From contig MU119552.1 in assembly GCA_014904845.1 (NCBI GenBank), positions 1-47,848 of the forward strand: a DNA stretch of 47,848 nt, read 5' to 3'. This stretch comes from Acephala macrosclerotiorum. Lineage: Eukaryota > Ascomycota > Leotiomycetes > Helotiales > Mollisiaceae. Of this stretch, positions 22,473 to 34,664 are shown one piece after another; the stretch's first letter is position 1, and each line of letters begins with the position of its first letter. The position numbers were made by a program, and so were the translations under genes. The notes below the pieces were generated by a model that saw only the letters and a program-made list of their open reading frames with translations, was not told the origin of the DNA and did not search any database.

Positions 22473-24658
22473 ATCGAATTCCCGTGACAAATCCCATCCC
22501 TATCAAAATTCCACTTAAAATTTTCTTAAAATCTATTTTACTATAACTATTTAATTATAACTAGAGTAAACAAATCAACAACTATAAGCGCCGTAGTAAA
22601 AGCGATTCGAAAAAGAGAATTTACAGATTATTTTAAAGTAATAAAATATTTTAAATGCGATTGTATATTAATATTTAAAAAAATGCGCAATTTTATTAAA
22701 ATTCGTTGAAAAATTTAATCAATTTACTATTAAACTTTTATAAACGCTTAAAAAGAAGTTTTAATCGATTATATTAATAAATTTATTAATTGAAAAATAC
22801 TTTTTATAAATTAAATTATTAAAAATTTAATTGAAAAAATCAAAAAAAAGAATATTAAAAAGAATTAAATTATTAATTTTTATAAAAAATATAAATTTAA
22901 ATTAAAAAGTGTATATTTACGTAATATTAATAATTTATGTGTATTTGCAAAATATATTTTTATATTTATTTTATTTTTTATATTAATATTATTTTTATTT
23001 TTATATATTTTCTTTATTTTATTAGTATTTAATTAATGTAATTAAAATGTATTAATTTATTTAAATTATTAAAAAATACTATATTATAATCGATAATATA
23101 TAGAATTTTAATAAAAAAAGTTTTTTTATTAATATAATACGTATAATAAAAAAAATTATATCGTTAAAAATATATAAATTTAATAAAATTATTAAAAATA
23201 AATAAAACAATAATCGAAAATTTATATTATTATTAATATATATTTTAATAATTAATCGAATTATATTATTACTTTTTATTTATCGCAATACTAATAATAA
23301 ACTATAAAATATATAATTATAAAATATGAAATTAAATAATAAAATTTATTTTATTAGTTTTAAAAACGAATAAAATAATAAAAAATTTGATTTAATTTGA
23401 TTATAAAAAGTATTCGAATAATATATTAAATCAAAAAATTCGCGTATTAAAAAACTTTTTTTAATAAATAAATATTTTTTATATGTAAATATAAAGTTTA
23501 TCGATTAAATAGATCGATATAAAATTATTATAATAATTTTATTTTTTTATATAATATATTGATTTCAATTTTTAAATATAAATTGTTTTTAGTTTTTGTT
23601 TACAATTTATTTTATAGAATTAAAGAATTTTATATTAAATAATAAAAATTTGATTTTAATATTTAAATGTTTTTTTTATTTTTTTTTTAAAATTGTATAA
23701 AAAAAATTATTTACAAAATCAAATATTTAATATATATTCGTTAAATTTAAAATTTGATTTATAAATAATTCAAGAATTATTGTTTAAATAATTCGATTTT
23801 TTAAGAGAGATTAATTGGTTTTTAGAGTATTTTAAAGTCTTAAAATTACTGTAAATATTTGTCGTTTGTAAAAAGAATATAATGCGAATTTTTTAAATAA
23901 GAATTTTAATAAATTGTTTGATACTTTTAAATGAAAAATAGTGAGAATATTTGTATTCGAAAAAAAGATTTTTAATTTTAAGCAAATTATTATTTTGAAA
24001 TATTAAAAAAAACGAAGAAAAAAGAAACTCAATTTAGTAAGCGAGGAAATAGAAAGACTCGAAATCTAATTACTATCGAAAGTAGAGAAGATTAAAAAAT
24101 ATTAGAGAGTATTGAATAAAAAATTAATAGAAAAAGAAATTATAAAAATCGAGAGAAAAGTTATAAAAGAAGCTAATAAAGTTGAGAAATTGTTGGAAAA
24201 TGAAAAAAAGATTACTCGATAAATTGTAAAGTAATTGCAAAAAGATTTAAAAAATGCTATTTCAAAAATATTAAAATAAATTATTTTTAAATCGAAAAAA
24301 GCGTTTAATACAATTAAAATACTTATTTTAAAAGTTTTAAAGATTAAATTAGTACTTAGTAATTCTCAAAAGAAATAACGCTAAAATAACGATCAATTGA
24401 TTATTGTTTTAAAAGTATTGATATTTAATCTAAAAATTATAAAATTTAATTTATATAAATACATTATTCGATTATTAGAACGATTTAAATATACAAAATA
24501 AATTTGTGCATTTTTAAATAAATAAACAATAATACTTTGTTTTAAATTTTAAGTCAAAATATAATGTGATTAATTCATAATTAAATTTCGAAATTAAAAG
24601 GTGATTTCTACTTTAAGCGGGATTTTGACAGGGATGGGATTTGTCACGGGAATTCGGT
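22473..24658 (+). mobile_element. pogo/Fot1-type DNA transposon, copy B (RIP-mutated)
   Basis: A 2186-bp element, the usual length for Fot1-like elements, flanked by TA (22471-22472 and 24659-24660). It has the same terminal inverted repeats as copy A. Coding sense is plus. A decayed CENP-B/helix-turn-helix and DNA-binding region reads at about 22745-22965, with KEVLIDYINKFIN, QIIKNLIEKI-like and LKSVYLRNINNL segments matching known pogo/Fot1 transposases. A Lys/Glu-rich C-terminal part lies at about 24000-24330. Many stops come from CAA/CAG or TGG codons changed to TAA/TAG. The DDE region between is too mutated to assign residues. It ends 156 bp before the start codon of the CorA-like gene. 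Confidence 0.9.
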
Positions 24659-24814
24659 TAGGTCACCGAAACGATTTTTGCTCTTGTTGCAACCTTGATC
24701 GATCTGCTCCAGTCAACAACTTCTGTGCGTGAACTCTTTTACAAACACAAAGAATCTATCATCGAGACCGGCAAACCATCATTTGACGGCTAACTCTCCT
24801 CACGATCCGTCACG

Positions 24815-26555
24815 ATGCCTATAACAGGGGTGCGCTGCACTGCATGTGAGGCTCACGGCCATGAAGTTTGGGTGCTACCAGGTCGCAGCTGCTCCTATTG
24901 TGGCATATCGTGCGACGGATCCATATATGCAGTACCCAAGGTCACCAAGAACAACAGAGCTGACACGTGGGAATACCATGGGAATTTTATTTTCTCTCGT
25001 CAGCCAGACAAGACAACTAGCGCCATTACCACACCACAATCTTGCTTACTGGACCAGATATGGGACGTATCATTGGAGGACCCTCGCTCTTTAAATATTA
25101 CAACACTAGAGGCTATTCCATTGCCATCATCTTGGAACTCGACGAAGTTACTGTGAGTTTCAACACGATTTTTCTAAAGGAAATGGAGACTGATTTCAGC
25201 AAAGGATTAGGATTAACTCCAGTTCTCCGAAATGCTGGACGCCGCAAGAAACTGCCAACCTCAAGCAAGCCTGGAAATTGCCTATGGAATGGCTGGAAAC
25301 AACATCGGGTGGTCAGACTCTCCAGGTGTCTTACTGCTATTTGAAGAAGGCGAACAAGGAACCATTTCTCAGTAAGCTATCCCATCATTCCTCCTCCTCA
25401 CGTAATATTGTGCTCACGTCGCAGACCTGCTGCTTAGAGACATCCAAGATTCAGTTATTTCAACGATTGTTTTATCTTGCAACATTCAAAGGCAGAGCGT
25501 AAGCGGATTTTGGTCCACGTACCTTCCACCAAAATCCTCGAAAGCGAAAGGTCAAGAGGTAGAGGATGAGGTGGTTTCAACACGGCAGCGACTTCAACAC
25601 GCAGACGAACACATGCGGCATCCTCTCGTGCTCCCAGTTTTCTTCCTCCAAAGCAGACTGGAGCAGTTGGAACAAAGCTGTGCAAATGGCCTCTCTCCAG
25701 CCACATACAAAGCACTCAGCCAGCTCGCAGACAGTATCAAACATCCTCGCCAAAGGTCCTTCTCAGAAACACAGCAAGACATCCAAAGCACCACTGAGGG
25801 AGTTTACAGTGGTCACCAGCAGCTTTCCACCCGGAGAGTACGTATTGCTAATCTCAAAACAATGTTGCGTGTTATCTTTGAGGCCTCGGAGAAGCTTAGG
25901 GCAGCAAACTCCATTCAGTTTCCCGGGGAGGAATCGTCAGAGTGTATCAAGGACCGACTAGCATTTATCAAGGAACGTTTGAGAGCAGTGGAGTCTCAAA
26001 TCGAAACTTCAAGCAGCGAATTCCAAGCTCTTAATACTATGGTGAGTTGCAGACACAACTCAAAAACCTCCACCAAACTTTCACTGACACATGGAAACGA
26101 TAGCTACATAATGCCATCAACCAGCAAGACAGTCAGCTGAACTATTCAATTGCGTGCATCTCGAAACAAATTGCTGCCGCATCACTTCGCGACAGCTCCG
26201 CTATGAAGACCATCTCAGTCCTCACTATTTTATTCCTACCAGGAACCTTCATAGCTGTGAGTTTTCTCTTAGAAATTGTAAGATTGAGGACTGATCAAGA
26301 TTCAAGGCACTTTTTAGCACTGGACTTTTCAAATTTTCTGATCCATCGCCAGGCCGGCTTGTTTCTAAAGACTTCTGGATTTACTGGGCCGTTACAATAC
26401 CTGTAACTTGCATTTTATTCCTCTTCTGGCTGTCGTGGCTGTCGAAGATTCGGAATCAGGAGGAAGCGGATAATCACGTGAAACACAACATTTCTGAACC
26501 AGTTGAGCCAGGAATACCTTTCTCCAAACTCGAGAAACGTCGGTGTCCGTTCTAG
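24815..26555 (+). CDS. CorA-like membrane protein (fungal, two C-terminal helices)
   Basis: Five exons, 24815-25152, 25223-25371, 25425-26041, 26104-26256 and 26307-26555, give 501 residues. All introns are GT-AG (70, 53, 62 and 50 nt), and every junction keeps frame. The N-terminus has two CxxC pairs (CTAC, CSYC) within residues 8-29, possibly a small zinc-binding knuckle. The long middle is soluble, with charged helical stretches (RLAFIKERLRAVESQIETSSSEFQ) as in the CorA stalk. Two membrane helices follow: about 402-424 (MKTISVLTILFLPGTFIAAL) and 442-465 (FWIYWAVTIPVTCILFLFWL). CorA proteins carry Mg2+ or other divalent ions. The signature GMN between the helices is not present, as in many fungal CorA-like proteins, so transport is unproven. 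A transposon ends just upstream. An alternative frame exists at the end of exon 1; I chose the one with the ATG and the better join. Confidence 0.85.
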
Positions 26556-27792
26556 CCCTTCTGATTGGGACGCTGTCCACTGGTTGGTAGGAAAGGGCAA
26601 AAAAGACAGGAACAAGGCAAGATGTGCACACTACGTGACAGACTTCTTCTTAGATGACTTGTGAAGTGGACCGTTTTAGCTTTTCATCGCTAGGTCTCCT
26701 TCATGGAAGAGCACAATTGGCTAGGAGATATGAGGTCCTCTTATTCAGTTGCCTCTGTCTTGGTATGCTTGGGGGTGGCGAAGCTGGGTAGCAGTGCTTG
26801 GCACCAAATGTACTTGTGTCATCTTGGTGCTGCTGGACTGAGCACTGATGTCAATTGGAACTGTCGTTCTTCGTCGCTCTCGGCTTGGACCTAATGGTTA
26901 ATGAGCTCGAGGATCAATATCAGTTCCAAGCTTACCATTTGCCCCTATTTGGTTTATTCCAGAAGCACGAAGGAACTTTCGACTTCTTGGCACTGTGGCG
27001 GGTGGTCGGACTCCCCGTCTCACCAGCATCGAGGTCGGCATCCTATAGCAGATTAACCACGTGTGCTCGACGAGTCCCTTGAAGCATGCAGACCCAATAT
27101 TAGGTGCAATATATCACTGAGGTACAACATAAAAAACGTGTGCAAACGCATGCTTCAACTTCTTCCAAGGTATACGGGAGACTGCAGGACCTGGTTCTGC
27201 ACTCTGTACTACCTTCCCCATTGCCGCGATCATGCAAGCCTTCTTTTAACCTGTGCCACTGAAGCACACAATACACAGGGGGCTTCATCCGCAGCTGAAA
27301 CGATGAATCGGTGAGCCCCGCTCGGAACTGCCCATGATTCTCACAAGGGAACGGAATTTCAGCATAAAATGGAATCTGGAGAGATGGAAATGTTGGAGTG
27401 CATTCGACAACCTGCCTGTTTAGTCTTGACGTCCGCAGCCTCAAGAGATGGCCAAGGCTGAAGGAACCTAAGTCAAGGCTGGGCATACATGTTATCGCGA
27501 GGCCAGTGAGGCCGATTCGAGACTATTCCTTTAACGAACCGTGCCATTGGGAAGGGAGCTGGTCAGAAATTATGAGGTGCAGCATCCGATCTGGTATGGA
27601 TGATAAGTGATAGTTCACATATCAGATGCAGGTAGCGGGGTTGGTGGCTCGGTTAAAGTGGTGTGAGGCGACAAGAAGGAATATAAATTCACCGCTCGCG
27701 TTTCTGCTGCACCTCGATCATTCAGAGCCTTCTCGCGAGTCGGAACCTAACTCGATCTTGCATCAACACCCTCTACGGCAAAGTTGCACAGC
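26556..27792. other. Intergenic, nucleoside transporter promoter
   Basis: No gene is supported. Open frames are short, on both strands, and lack motifs. The last 150 bases (27640-27792), C/T-rich with CATCAACACC-type leader sequence, are the likely promoter and 5' leader of the transporter. Confidence 0.5.
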
Positions 27793-29812
27793 ATGACTAG
27801 CAAAACGGATGAGATGGTCTATGAGGACCTCAAGACCTCGGGAGGTTTCGAGTCTCGCCCTACCCCGATCGCGGATTCTCCTTCACGTCAAGAAAGCTTC
27901 CCCTCCCACTCTCCCGCCAAGCCTTCAACAAAATCTAGTGATAACTCGAAATCTGGAGAGATGTATGGACAGTCAGATCTCGGCATGGAGCCCGTCAGCT
28001 CTTCCATTGAGGGAGAAGAGACTGAACGCGTCCAGGGACGAAGCTGGCTCTCGAAGTTCATGCCCTTCATTTACCTTACTATTTGGTTAGTCATGACCGG
28101 GTGAGTTTCCTCCTCTCTACCTCACAGTACTACTAGATCAATACTGACGCGCTGCGCAGATGGTGGATCGCAGGCCTCGTACTTCACAGACATGATTACG
28201 GATGGTTGATTCCTTTCCTCCTTTGGCTCGCCATCACAATCCGATTCGTCACGTTGTACGTCTCCACCAAATACATCACAAAGCCGATCGCCATCATCTG
28301 GATGAACGTCATCTACAACCCTCTCCACAGAATCCCACAAAATTTAAGACTTCCACTAGGCGCTGCTGGTACAATTGCCGTATTTATTGTTGGGACTTTC
28401 ACTACACCGGAAAGCGCCAGCAATACGAGGGCCAATCGTGCAGTCAGCCTCTTTGGTTTGTTGGTCTTCATTGGTCTCTTCTATGCGACTTCCAACAATC
28501 GTAAAGCAATAAACTGGCAAACGGTGATTGTTGGCATGCTAGCACAGTATATCCTGGCGCTGTTTGTCTTGAGAACTAAGGCTGGAGTAAGGCTCTTCCA
28601 TCCCTCATCTGTTTGACAGCCTGCTAATATCCTCCAGTATGACATCTTCAACTTCATTGCTTTCCTCGCTAGATCCCTGCTAGGATACGCTGCTGATGGG
28701 ACCTCCTTCTTAACCTCCACATCGGCCCTCAAGCTCGGCTATTTCATTCTCAGTGTGATCCCACCGATCATTTTCTTCGTCGCCTTCGTGCAAATGCTCT
28801 ACTACTGGGGATGGCTACAATGGGCAATTAAGAAGTTCGCAACAGTCTTCTTCTACAGCATGCGTGTTTCGGGCGCTGAAGCTGTCGTCGCAGCAGCTTC
28901 TCCATTCGTCGGTCAAGGAGAATCTGCCATGCTGATCAAGCCATACATTCCTCACCTGACTTCTGCTGAGCTACATCAAGTCATGACTTCGGGATTCGCT
29001 ACTATCGCTGGAAGTGTCCTCGCGGCATACATCAGCATGGGTATCAGTCCCGTCGCCCTCATCTCCTCCTGTGTCATGTCGATTCCTGCATCGCTCGCCA
29101 TCTCTAAGCTGCGGTACCCAGAGACAGAGGAATCCCTCACGGCAGGCCAGATCATAGTTCCCAAAGACAATGACGAGAGACCATCGAACTCTCTCCACGC
29201 ATTTGCCAATGGGTCTTGGCTCGGCATCAAAGTCGGAGGAATGATCATCGCTGCCTTGCTTTGCATTCTCGCTCTCCTCGGTCTGGTAAACGGTCTTCTC
29301 GGATGGTGGGGCAAATATCTCAATATCGATGACCCAATGTTGAGCGTTCAACTGATTTGCAGCTACCTGCTCTACCCCGTTGCCTTCCTTCTTGGAGTTG
29401 AGCGAAATGGTGATCTGTTGAAGGTTGCGAAGTTGATCGGGACGAAGGTCGTTGCTAATGAGTTCGTTGCTGTAAGTCTTCCCTCTCGTCTCCTTTTCCT
29501 TCCACACATCCTCGCCCCAAAAATCATAATTAACGTATCACATAGTTCGCAGCCCTAACAGGCGAAGATTACGCCTCTCTCTCCGACCGTTCCCGCCTAA
29601 TCGCAACCTACGCCCTCTGCGGCTTCGGCAACATCTCCTCTGTCGGTATCCAAATTGGTGTCCTATCCCAATTAGCTCCGGGTCAGAGTGGCCGTGTTGC
29701 GAAAGTGGCCGTTTCGGCGCTGATTAGTGGTGTTGTTTCGACGTTGACAAGTGCGAGTATTGCGGGTATGTTGATTACGGATGGGACGTTGTATACTAAG
29801 GTTGGTGCTTGA
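27793..29812 (+). CDS. Concentrative nucleoside transporter (CNT family)
   Basis: Four exons, 27793-28100, 28160-28586, 28638-29471 and 29546-29812, give 611 residues. Introns of 59, 51 and 74 nt have GTGAGT, GTAAGG and GTAAGT donors, and all phases agree. The first 85 or so residues are polar and disordered, facing the cytoplasm. About ten to thirteen membrane segments follow. CNT signatures are visible: GQGESAMLIKPY (about 337-348; bacterial and animal CNTs have a G-Q-x-E-A/S form here), VANEFVA at the end of exon 3 (about 517-523), and YALCGFGNISSVGIQIG (about 545-561). These line the nucleoside and Na+/H+ sites in the family. The protein should import nucleosides by cation symport, probably at the plasma membrane. 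The start at 27793 is the first ATG in frame. It appears intact, although the AT-rich block begins only 380 bp downstream. Confidence 0.93.
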
Positions 29813-30193
29813 TTTGGTGGTTGGGATGGGAATCTTGCTTTGCTTTCGAGAAAGGGGGGGGCTTTTCGTGATATGATAAACAATGGGGAAATCAGGGGAT
29901 ATGATAAGATGATCGAGGTTTGCGTGTGTGCCAAGCCACCTGCATGTGACCCCTCGCCGCTTTTCTCACCCTCGCTTCACCTCAGGCTCACCTATAATAC
30001 ACCTATGATTACCCATACCCACCGCTACTCACCTCTACTCACCTCTACTCACCTGCCCTTAGTGGTTCAGCTCTGGCTGTCCTTAGTATGGTATTGGGCC
30101 AGCGAGTTGTTTAGGCGGTCAACTTTTGGCGAGGGGGCCTGGTTTGGGAAGTAGAGGTATATGACGCTAATCGTTATCTCTATTCGAGTTGTA
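29813..30193. other. Transporter 3' region, short tandem repeat
   Basis: No gene. Three perfect copies of the 10-mer CTACTCACCT stand at 30025-30054. Composition is ordinary until the TA at 30192-30193, where the AT-rich block starts. Confidence 0.6.
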
Positions 30194-31130
30194 ACTGAGA
30201 TCCCGTGACAGTGCACCACCCTAGCAAAAGCACCAAAAAAAAATGCGTAAATTTACTCTATTATTATCATTTCAACTATAAATAGAATCGATAAATTAAT
30301 ATTTGTAATTTTTATAATAGAAACAATTAAAAACGAAAAGTTTAATTATATTAAATAAATAAAAAATTTAAAATTTATTATACGATTATTATTAAAAAAT
30401 TAAAAAATATTATTAAAATTAAATAAAAAATCTAATTATCCTATTATTAAGTTTTTATTAACGAGTAAAAAAAACTTTTAATTATTTAAATTAATAAATT
30501 TATAAATCGAAAAATGTTTTTTATTAATTAAATAATTAAAAATTTTATAAAAAAAATAAAAAAAAAATAAATTAATTAATTTATTTAATATTATAAATTT
30601 AATTTTAAAAATATTTATTTATAAAATATTAATAATTTACGTTTTTTTATAAAATAAATAAAAATATTTATAATATTTTTTATATTAATAAAAATTTTAT
30701 TTATATTTATTTTTATTTATTTAATATTTTAATAATTAATATAATTAAAATATTTAATTAATTTAAATTATTAAAAAATATTATATTATAATAAATTTTT
30801 TTTATAATTTTAAAAATATATAAATTTAATTATATTATTAAAAACAAATAAAATAAAAATAAAAAATTTATATTTTTATTTGTTTATATATTTATTATTA
30901 ATCGAATAATATTTTTATTTTTTATATATTAAAATAAATTAAACGTATAAATATAATATTAAATTATATAAAAATTAATTTAATTATATTAAAATTAAAA
31001 TTATATATTTTAATTTTTATACAATTTTTAAAAAACGAATTATTTTATACGTATATTAAAAATTAAAAATTTTATATACGTTTTTTATTTTTTTTTTATT
31101 TGAATAAATATTTTTTAATAAATTAATATT
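30194..31130 (+). mobile_element. pogo/Fot1-like transposon, copy C (left part, RIP-mutated)
   Basis: It begins right after a TA (30192-30193) with ACTGAGATCCCGTGACAGTG, which shares the CCCGTGACA core and the TA|AC start with copies A and B. The region from about 30480 to 30830 follows copy B's helix-turn-helix/DNA-binding region in layout (INKFIN-like, then IIKNF-like). The next 300 bases follow the start of its catalytic domain (an IYKFN-like segment near 30820, where pogo transposases have the first Asp). Divergence from A/B is high, so it is a related subfamily rather than the same one. The right end could not be found; the coordinate given marks the end of recognisable similarity. Confidence 0.65.
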
Positions 31131-32890
31131 AATTAATAATTATTTAATTTATTATAAAATAATGAAAATCAATTTAAAAAAAATTAAATTACAAAAAAAT
31201 ATTATATTTATTTTATAAAAATACGCAAAAAAAAATTAATACGTTTTCGTATTATATTATAAAATACGAAAAATTTCTAAGAATTTAAATAATCGATAAT
31301 AGATCGTTTTAATAATTATTATACGTAAATTTATTTAAATTTGTATTTATTACGTAAAATAATATTATTTAGAAATATTTAATTATAAAAAAATATTATA
31401 TTTATTTTTATAAATATCGAGTTTACATTAAAAATAATATTTATTTATAATTTAATATCGATATTTTTATTTTTTTATAATTTCGAATCGAATTATAACG
31501 ATTTTTTTATTAAATTATTATTTATTTCGATTAAATTTATCGATTTAAAATAATATTTTTTAAATATTTTATAAATATTTAATAATAAATAATTATTCGA
31601 GTATTTTATAAAAATTCAATTTAATTAATTATTTTATTTCGATTAAAATTTCTTTTTTTAAACGCGTAAAATTATAAACTTTTATAATTTTATAATATTT
31701 ACAAAAATTTAATTATAAAAAATATTATATTTATTTTTATAATTATCGAAATTGCGATTAACAATATTTTATTTTAATAAATTTTTTTATTTTTTATTAC
31801 AATAAAACTTTTTTACAATTACGAATTAATCGATTTATAATACGCGCAAATCGTATTATTCTACGATTACATTTTATAAAACGTTATTTCGAATTCGTAA
31901 AATCTCGATATTACTCGTAAAATTTTAATATTATTTATAAAGATTTTTATATTATTTAAAAATTTTAATAATTTCAAATATTGATTTTATTAATTTTATA
32001 TAAACAAATAACGATTAAATTTCGAATTACAATTTTATAATCGATTTTACGATTATATATAAAAATATTCGTTTATTAAATTATTATATATTATATTTTT
32101 TCGATTTAATAAAAAAAATATTATTTGATTTTTAATAAGTAATAATAATATTTTTATATATTTATAATAATATTTAAATTATTATAATAATAATCGAATT
32201 ATTATAATTTATAATCGATATTTAATTTTATTAAAAAACAATAATAATTATAATTTGAATAATATTTAAAAATTGAATAATAATAAATAATTTAAAATAT
32301 AATATAAAAAAAATTTCAAATATTTTATAGAATTTATATTATTAATAATAAAAATCGTAAAAAATCGAATTTAAATCGATATTATAAAAAAAAATACAAA
32401 ATTTAAAAAATATTATTAAAATTTTTCAAATTTTGTAATTTTAAAACGAATTTAATTCGATAAAAAAAAAAGATTTTATAAAAAAAAAATAAACAAATAT
32501 ATTACGTATTATTTAAAATATTATAAAAAGTTTTTTAAAAAAATTTTAAAAATTAAATAATTGAAATCTTTATTTTAAATTTAAAAAATTTAATTAAAAA
32601 TTTATAAAATTATTTTTAATTATATAATTATTAAATATTTATCGATAAAAAATTGTAAATAAAACAAAATATTATAAATAAATAAAAAAAAATATTAAAA
32701 ATTAAATAAAATGTAAAAAATTATATTTATAATAAAATTTTATAAATAAAAAAAAATTATTAAAAAAATCGATTAAAAAATCGATTAAAAAATTAATTAA
32801 ATCTCGATTTTAAAATATAATATTTCAAATATATATTTTTAAAAAATATTTTATTTTATTTCAAAAAAATATAATATTAATATTATTAAT
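31131..32890. other. AT-rich repeat sequence, not resolved
   Basis: Very AT-rich with scattered CpG. It may hold the rest of the pogo-like element plus another insertion. Three related segments containing AAATATTATATTTATTTT occur near 31195, 31390 and 31707. A 34-base stretch at 31337-31370 also occurs, reversed, in the gag region of the minus-strand Copia element (46752-46785). No readable protein was found. Confidence 0.45.
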
Positions 32891-33119
32891 TATCGATTTA
32901 ATTATATAATCGTTTAAACGATTAATTAAATAATTCGAATTATAATTTTTATTATTTTTAATAATAATAATTTTAACGTTTATTTTTTAATTTTACGTTT
33001 ATTTTATTTAATTATATAAATAAATAAATGCTTTTTTTAAAAAAAAACAAATAAAATTAAATTATTAATATTAAATTAAAATTTTAATATTTTATAATTT
33101 GTTTTTAAACGTATTAATA
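32891..33119 (+). repeat. Family 1 LTR, copy 1 (5' LTR)
   Basis: 229 bp, beginning TATCGATTTAATTATATAAT (ancestral TG changed to TA) and ending ATTAATA. It aligns to the LTRs at 37810 and 43853, including AATTCGAATTATAATTTTTA. Confidence 0.85.
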
Positions 33120-34441
33120 TTAATTAGTAATTAATTTAATCGTTCGATTATAAAATAATAAAATTATTTATAAAGAAATATTTAATAAATTGTATTCGTA
33201 TAAAGAGTTTTTAAATTTTTAAAAAAATAAAATACTAAAAATTCGAAGCGTTTTTAGAATTAATTTCGCTTTATTTAATTTTACGTTTTATTACGTATCG
33301 ATAACGAATATTTAATTATAATTTACTCGTTATTATTTAAAATTATTTTTCGAATATTTTACAAAACTCGAAAATTTTTTTTAAAATTTTTCAAGTACGA
33401 TACGAAATTCGAGATTATACGAAATTTAATGATTATTTTACGAAAATCGTATTATAATATTTATCGAATTCGATTTATTATAATAAAATACTTTTTTCGA
33501 GTAAAATAAATTGTAATTAAAATACGACTCGTATTATAAAAAAAATTAAAACTAAAAAATAAAAAATCGATTATTTTTTAATTTTATATAATATACGAAA
33601 AATTAAATTGAAAAAATTAAAAAAAAAAAAAAAACAATAATTTATAATTAAAATTTAATTTAATATATTTTAATTAAATTATAATTTAATTTATATAAAT
33701 CGTATAAAATATAAAAATTAATTTATGAAATTTTTTTCGTAATAATAAAATTTACGTTTTTATAATATAAATAAATTTAATAATTTCGTAAATACTAAAA
33801 ATAATCGTTTAAAAAATAATATTATTAAAATAATTCGATTAAAAAATTGAAAAAATAAATACTTTGAAAAAAAAATATTTAATTCGTAGAAAAATATAAA
33901 CGATTCGATCGAAACGAAAAAAAAAATCGAATATTTATAAATAAAATTTTTAAAAATAAAAACTTTGAAAAAGTTAAAAAATATTAAATTTTATTAAGAT
34001 TATCGATTATATAAAAATTATTATACGAAAAATCTCGAACGAAAATATTTTTAGCGACGTTTTTAAAATTTATAATATTCGATAAATATTTTTTAACGTT
34101 AGAAAAAATTTTATTATTTAATTCGATTTTAAAATCTCGATATTTAACGTTAATTTTATTATTATCGATATTATTAAACGAATCGATATTATTAAAAAAT
34201 TTTAATCGAACGATATTTAATTTTATTCGCGAAAATTAAATAATATTTAATTTCAATAAAAAATTAATTATTTTTATAAAAATTTACGACGATAAATTTA
34301 AATATTACGAAAAAAAAAATTTATTAAATATATCGATACGAATATTTAAAAATTTATATTCGAAAATAAACGTTAAACTCGAGAATTATTATAATACGTT
34401 TTCGATTATATTTACAAATAAAATTAATAAGTTTTATTATT
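32891..34441 (+). mobile_element. Ty1/Copia-type retrotransposon, family 1 copy 1: 5' part
   Basis: Starts with a 229-bp LTR and continues through gag-region sequence that aligns to copy 2 (for example 34160-34440 against 39090-39350). It is cut at 34441 by another retroelement and resumes at 47268. Gag itself is too mutated to read. The assignment to Copia comes from the pol of copy 2. Confidence 0.82.
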
Positions 34442-34664
34442 TATTAATATTATATTAAAAATATTAAATTTATTAATAAAACGATTTAAACGTACGTAAA
34501 ACTTTTTTTAAATTTTAGTATACGTATTAATTATTATTAATTAAAATTATTAAAAAAATAAAACTCGAAATATAAAAATTTTATTTCGAAAATAAAAATA
34601 AAATAATATTAATTATATACGATTTCGAGTCGTATATAAATATTATATAATATTTATTTCAATA
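34442..34664 (-). repeat. Family 2 LTR, left copy (3' LTR of a minus-strand element)
   Basis: 223 bp, from TATTAATATT to TTTCAATA; ancestral ends are inferred as TG...CA. The TTATT target duplication abuts it at 34437-34441. Confidence 0.83.

Noticed and set aside
25042..25152. Alternative frame of CorA-like exon 1 reading GGPSLFKYYNTRGYS
   Set aside because: It looks protein-like and could join through a TTTCAG acceptor, but it has no good start. The chosen frame runs from an ATG, joins in phase at the CCAG acceptor and better resembles the family's IWDVSLEDP-type segment.
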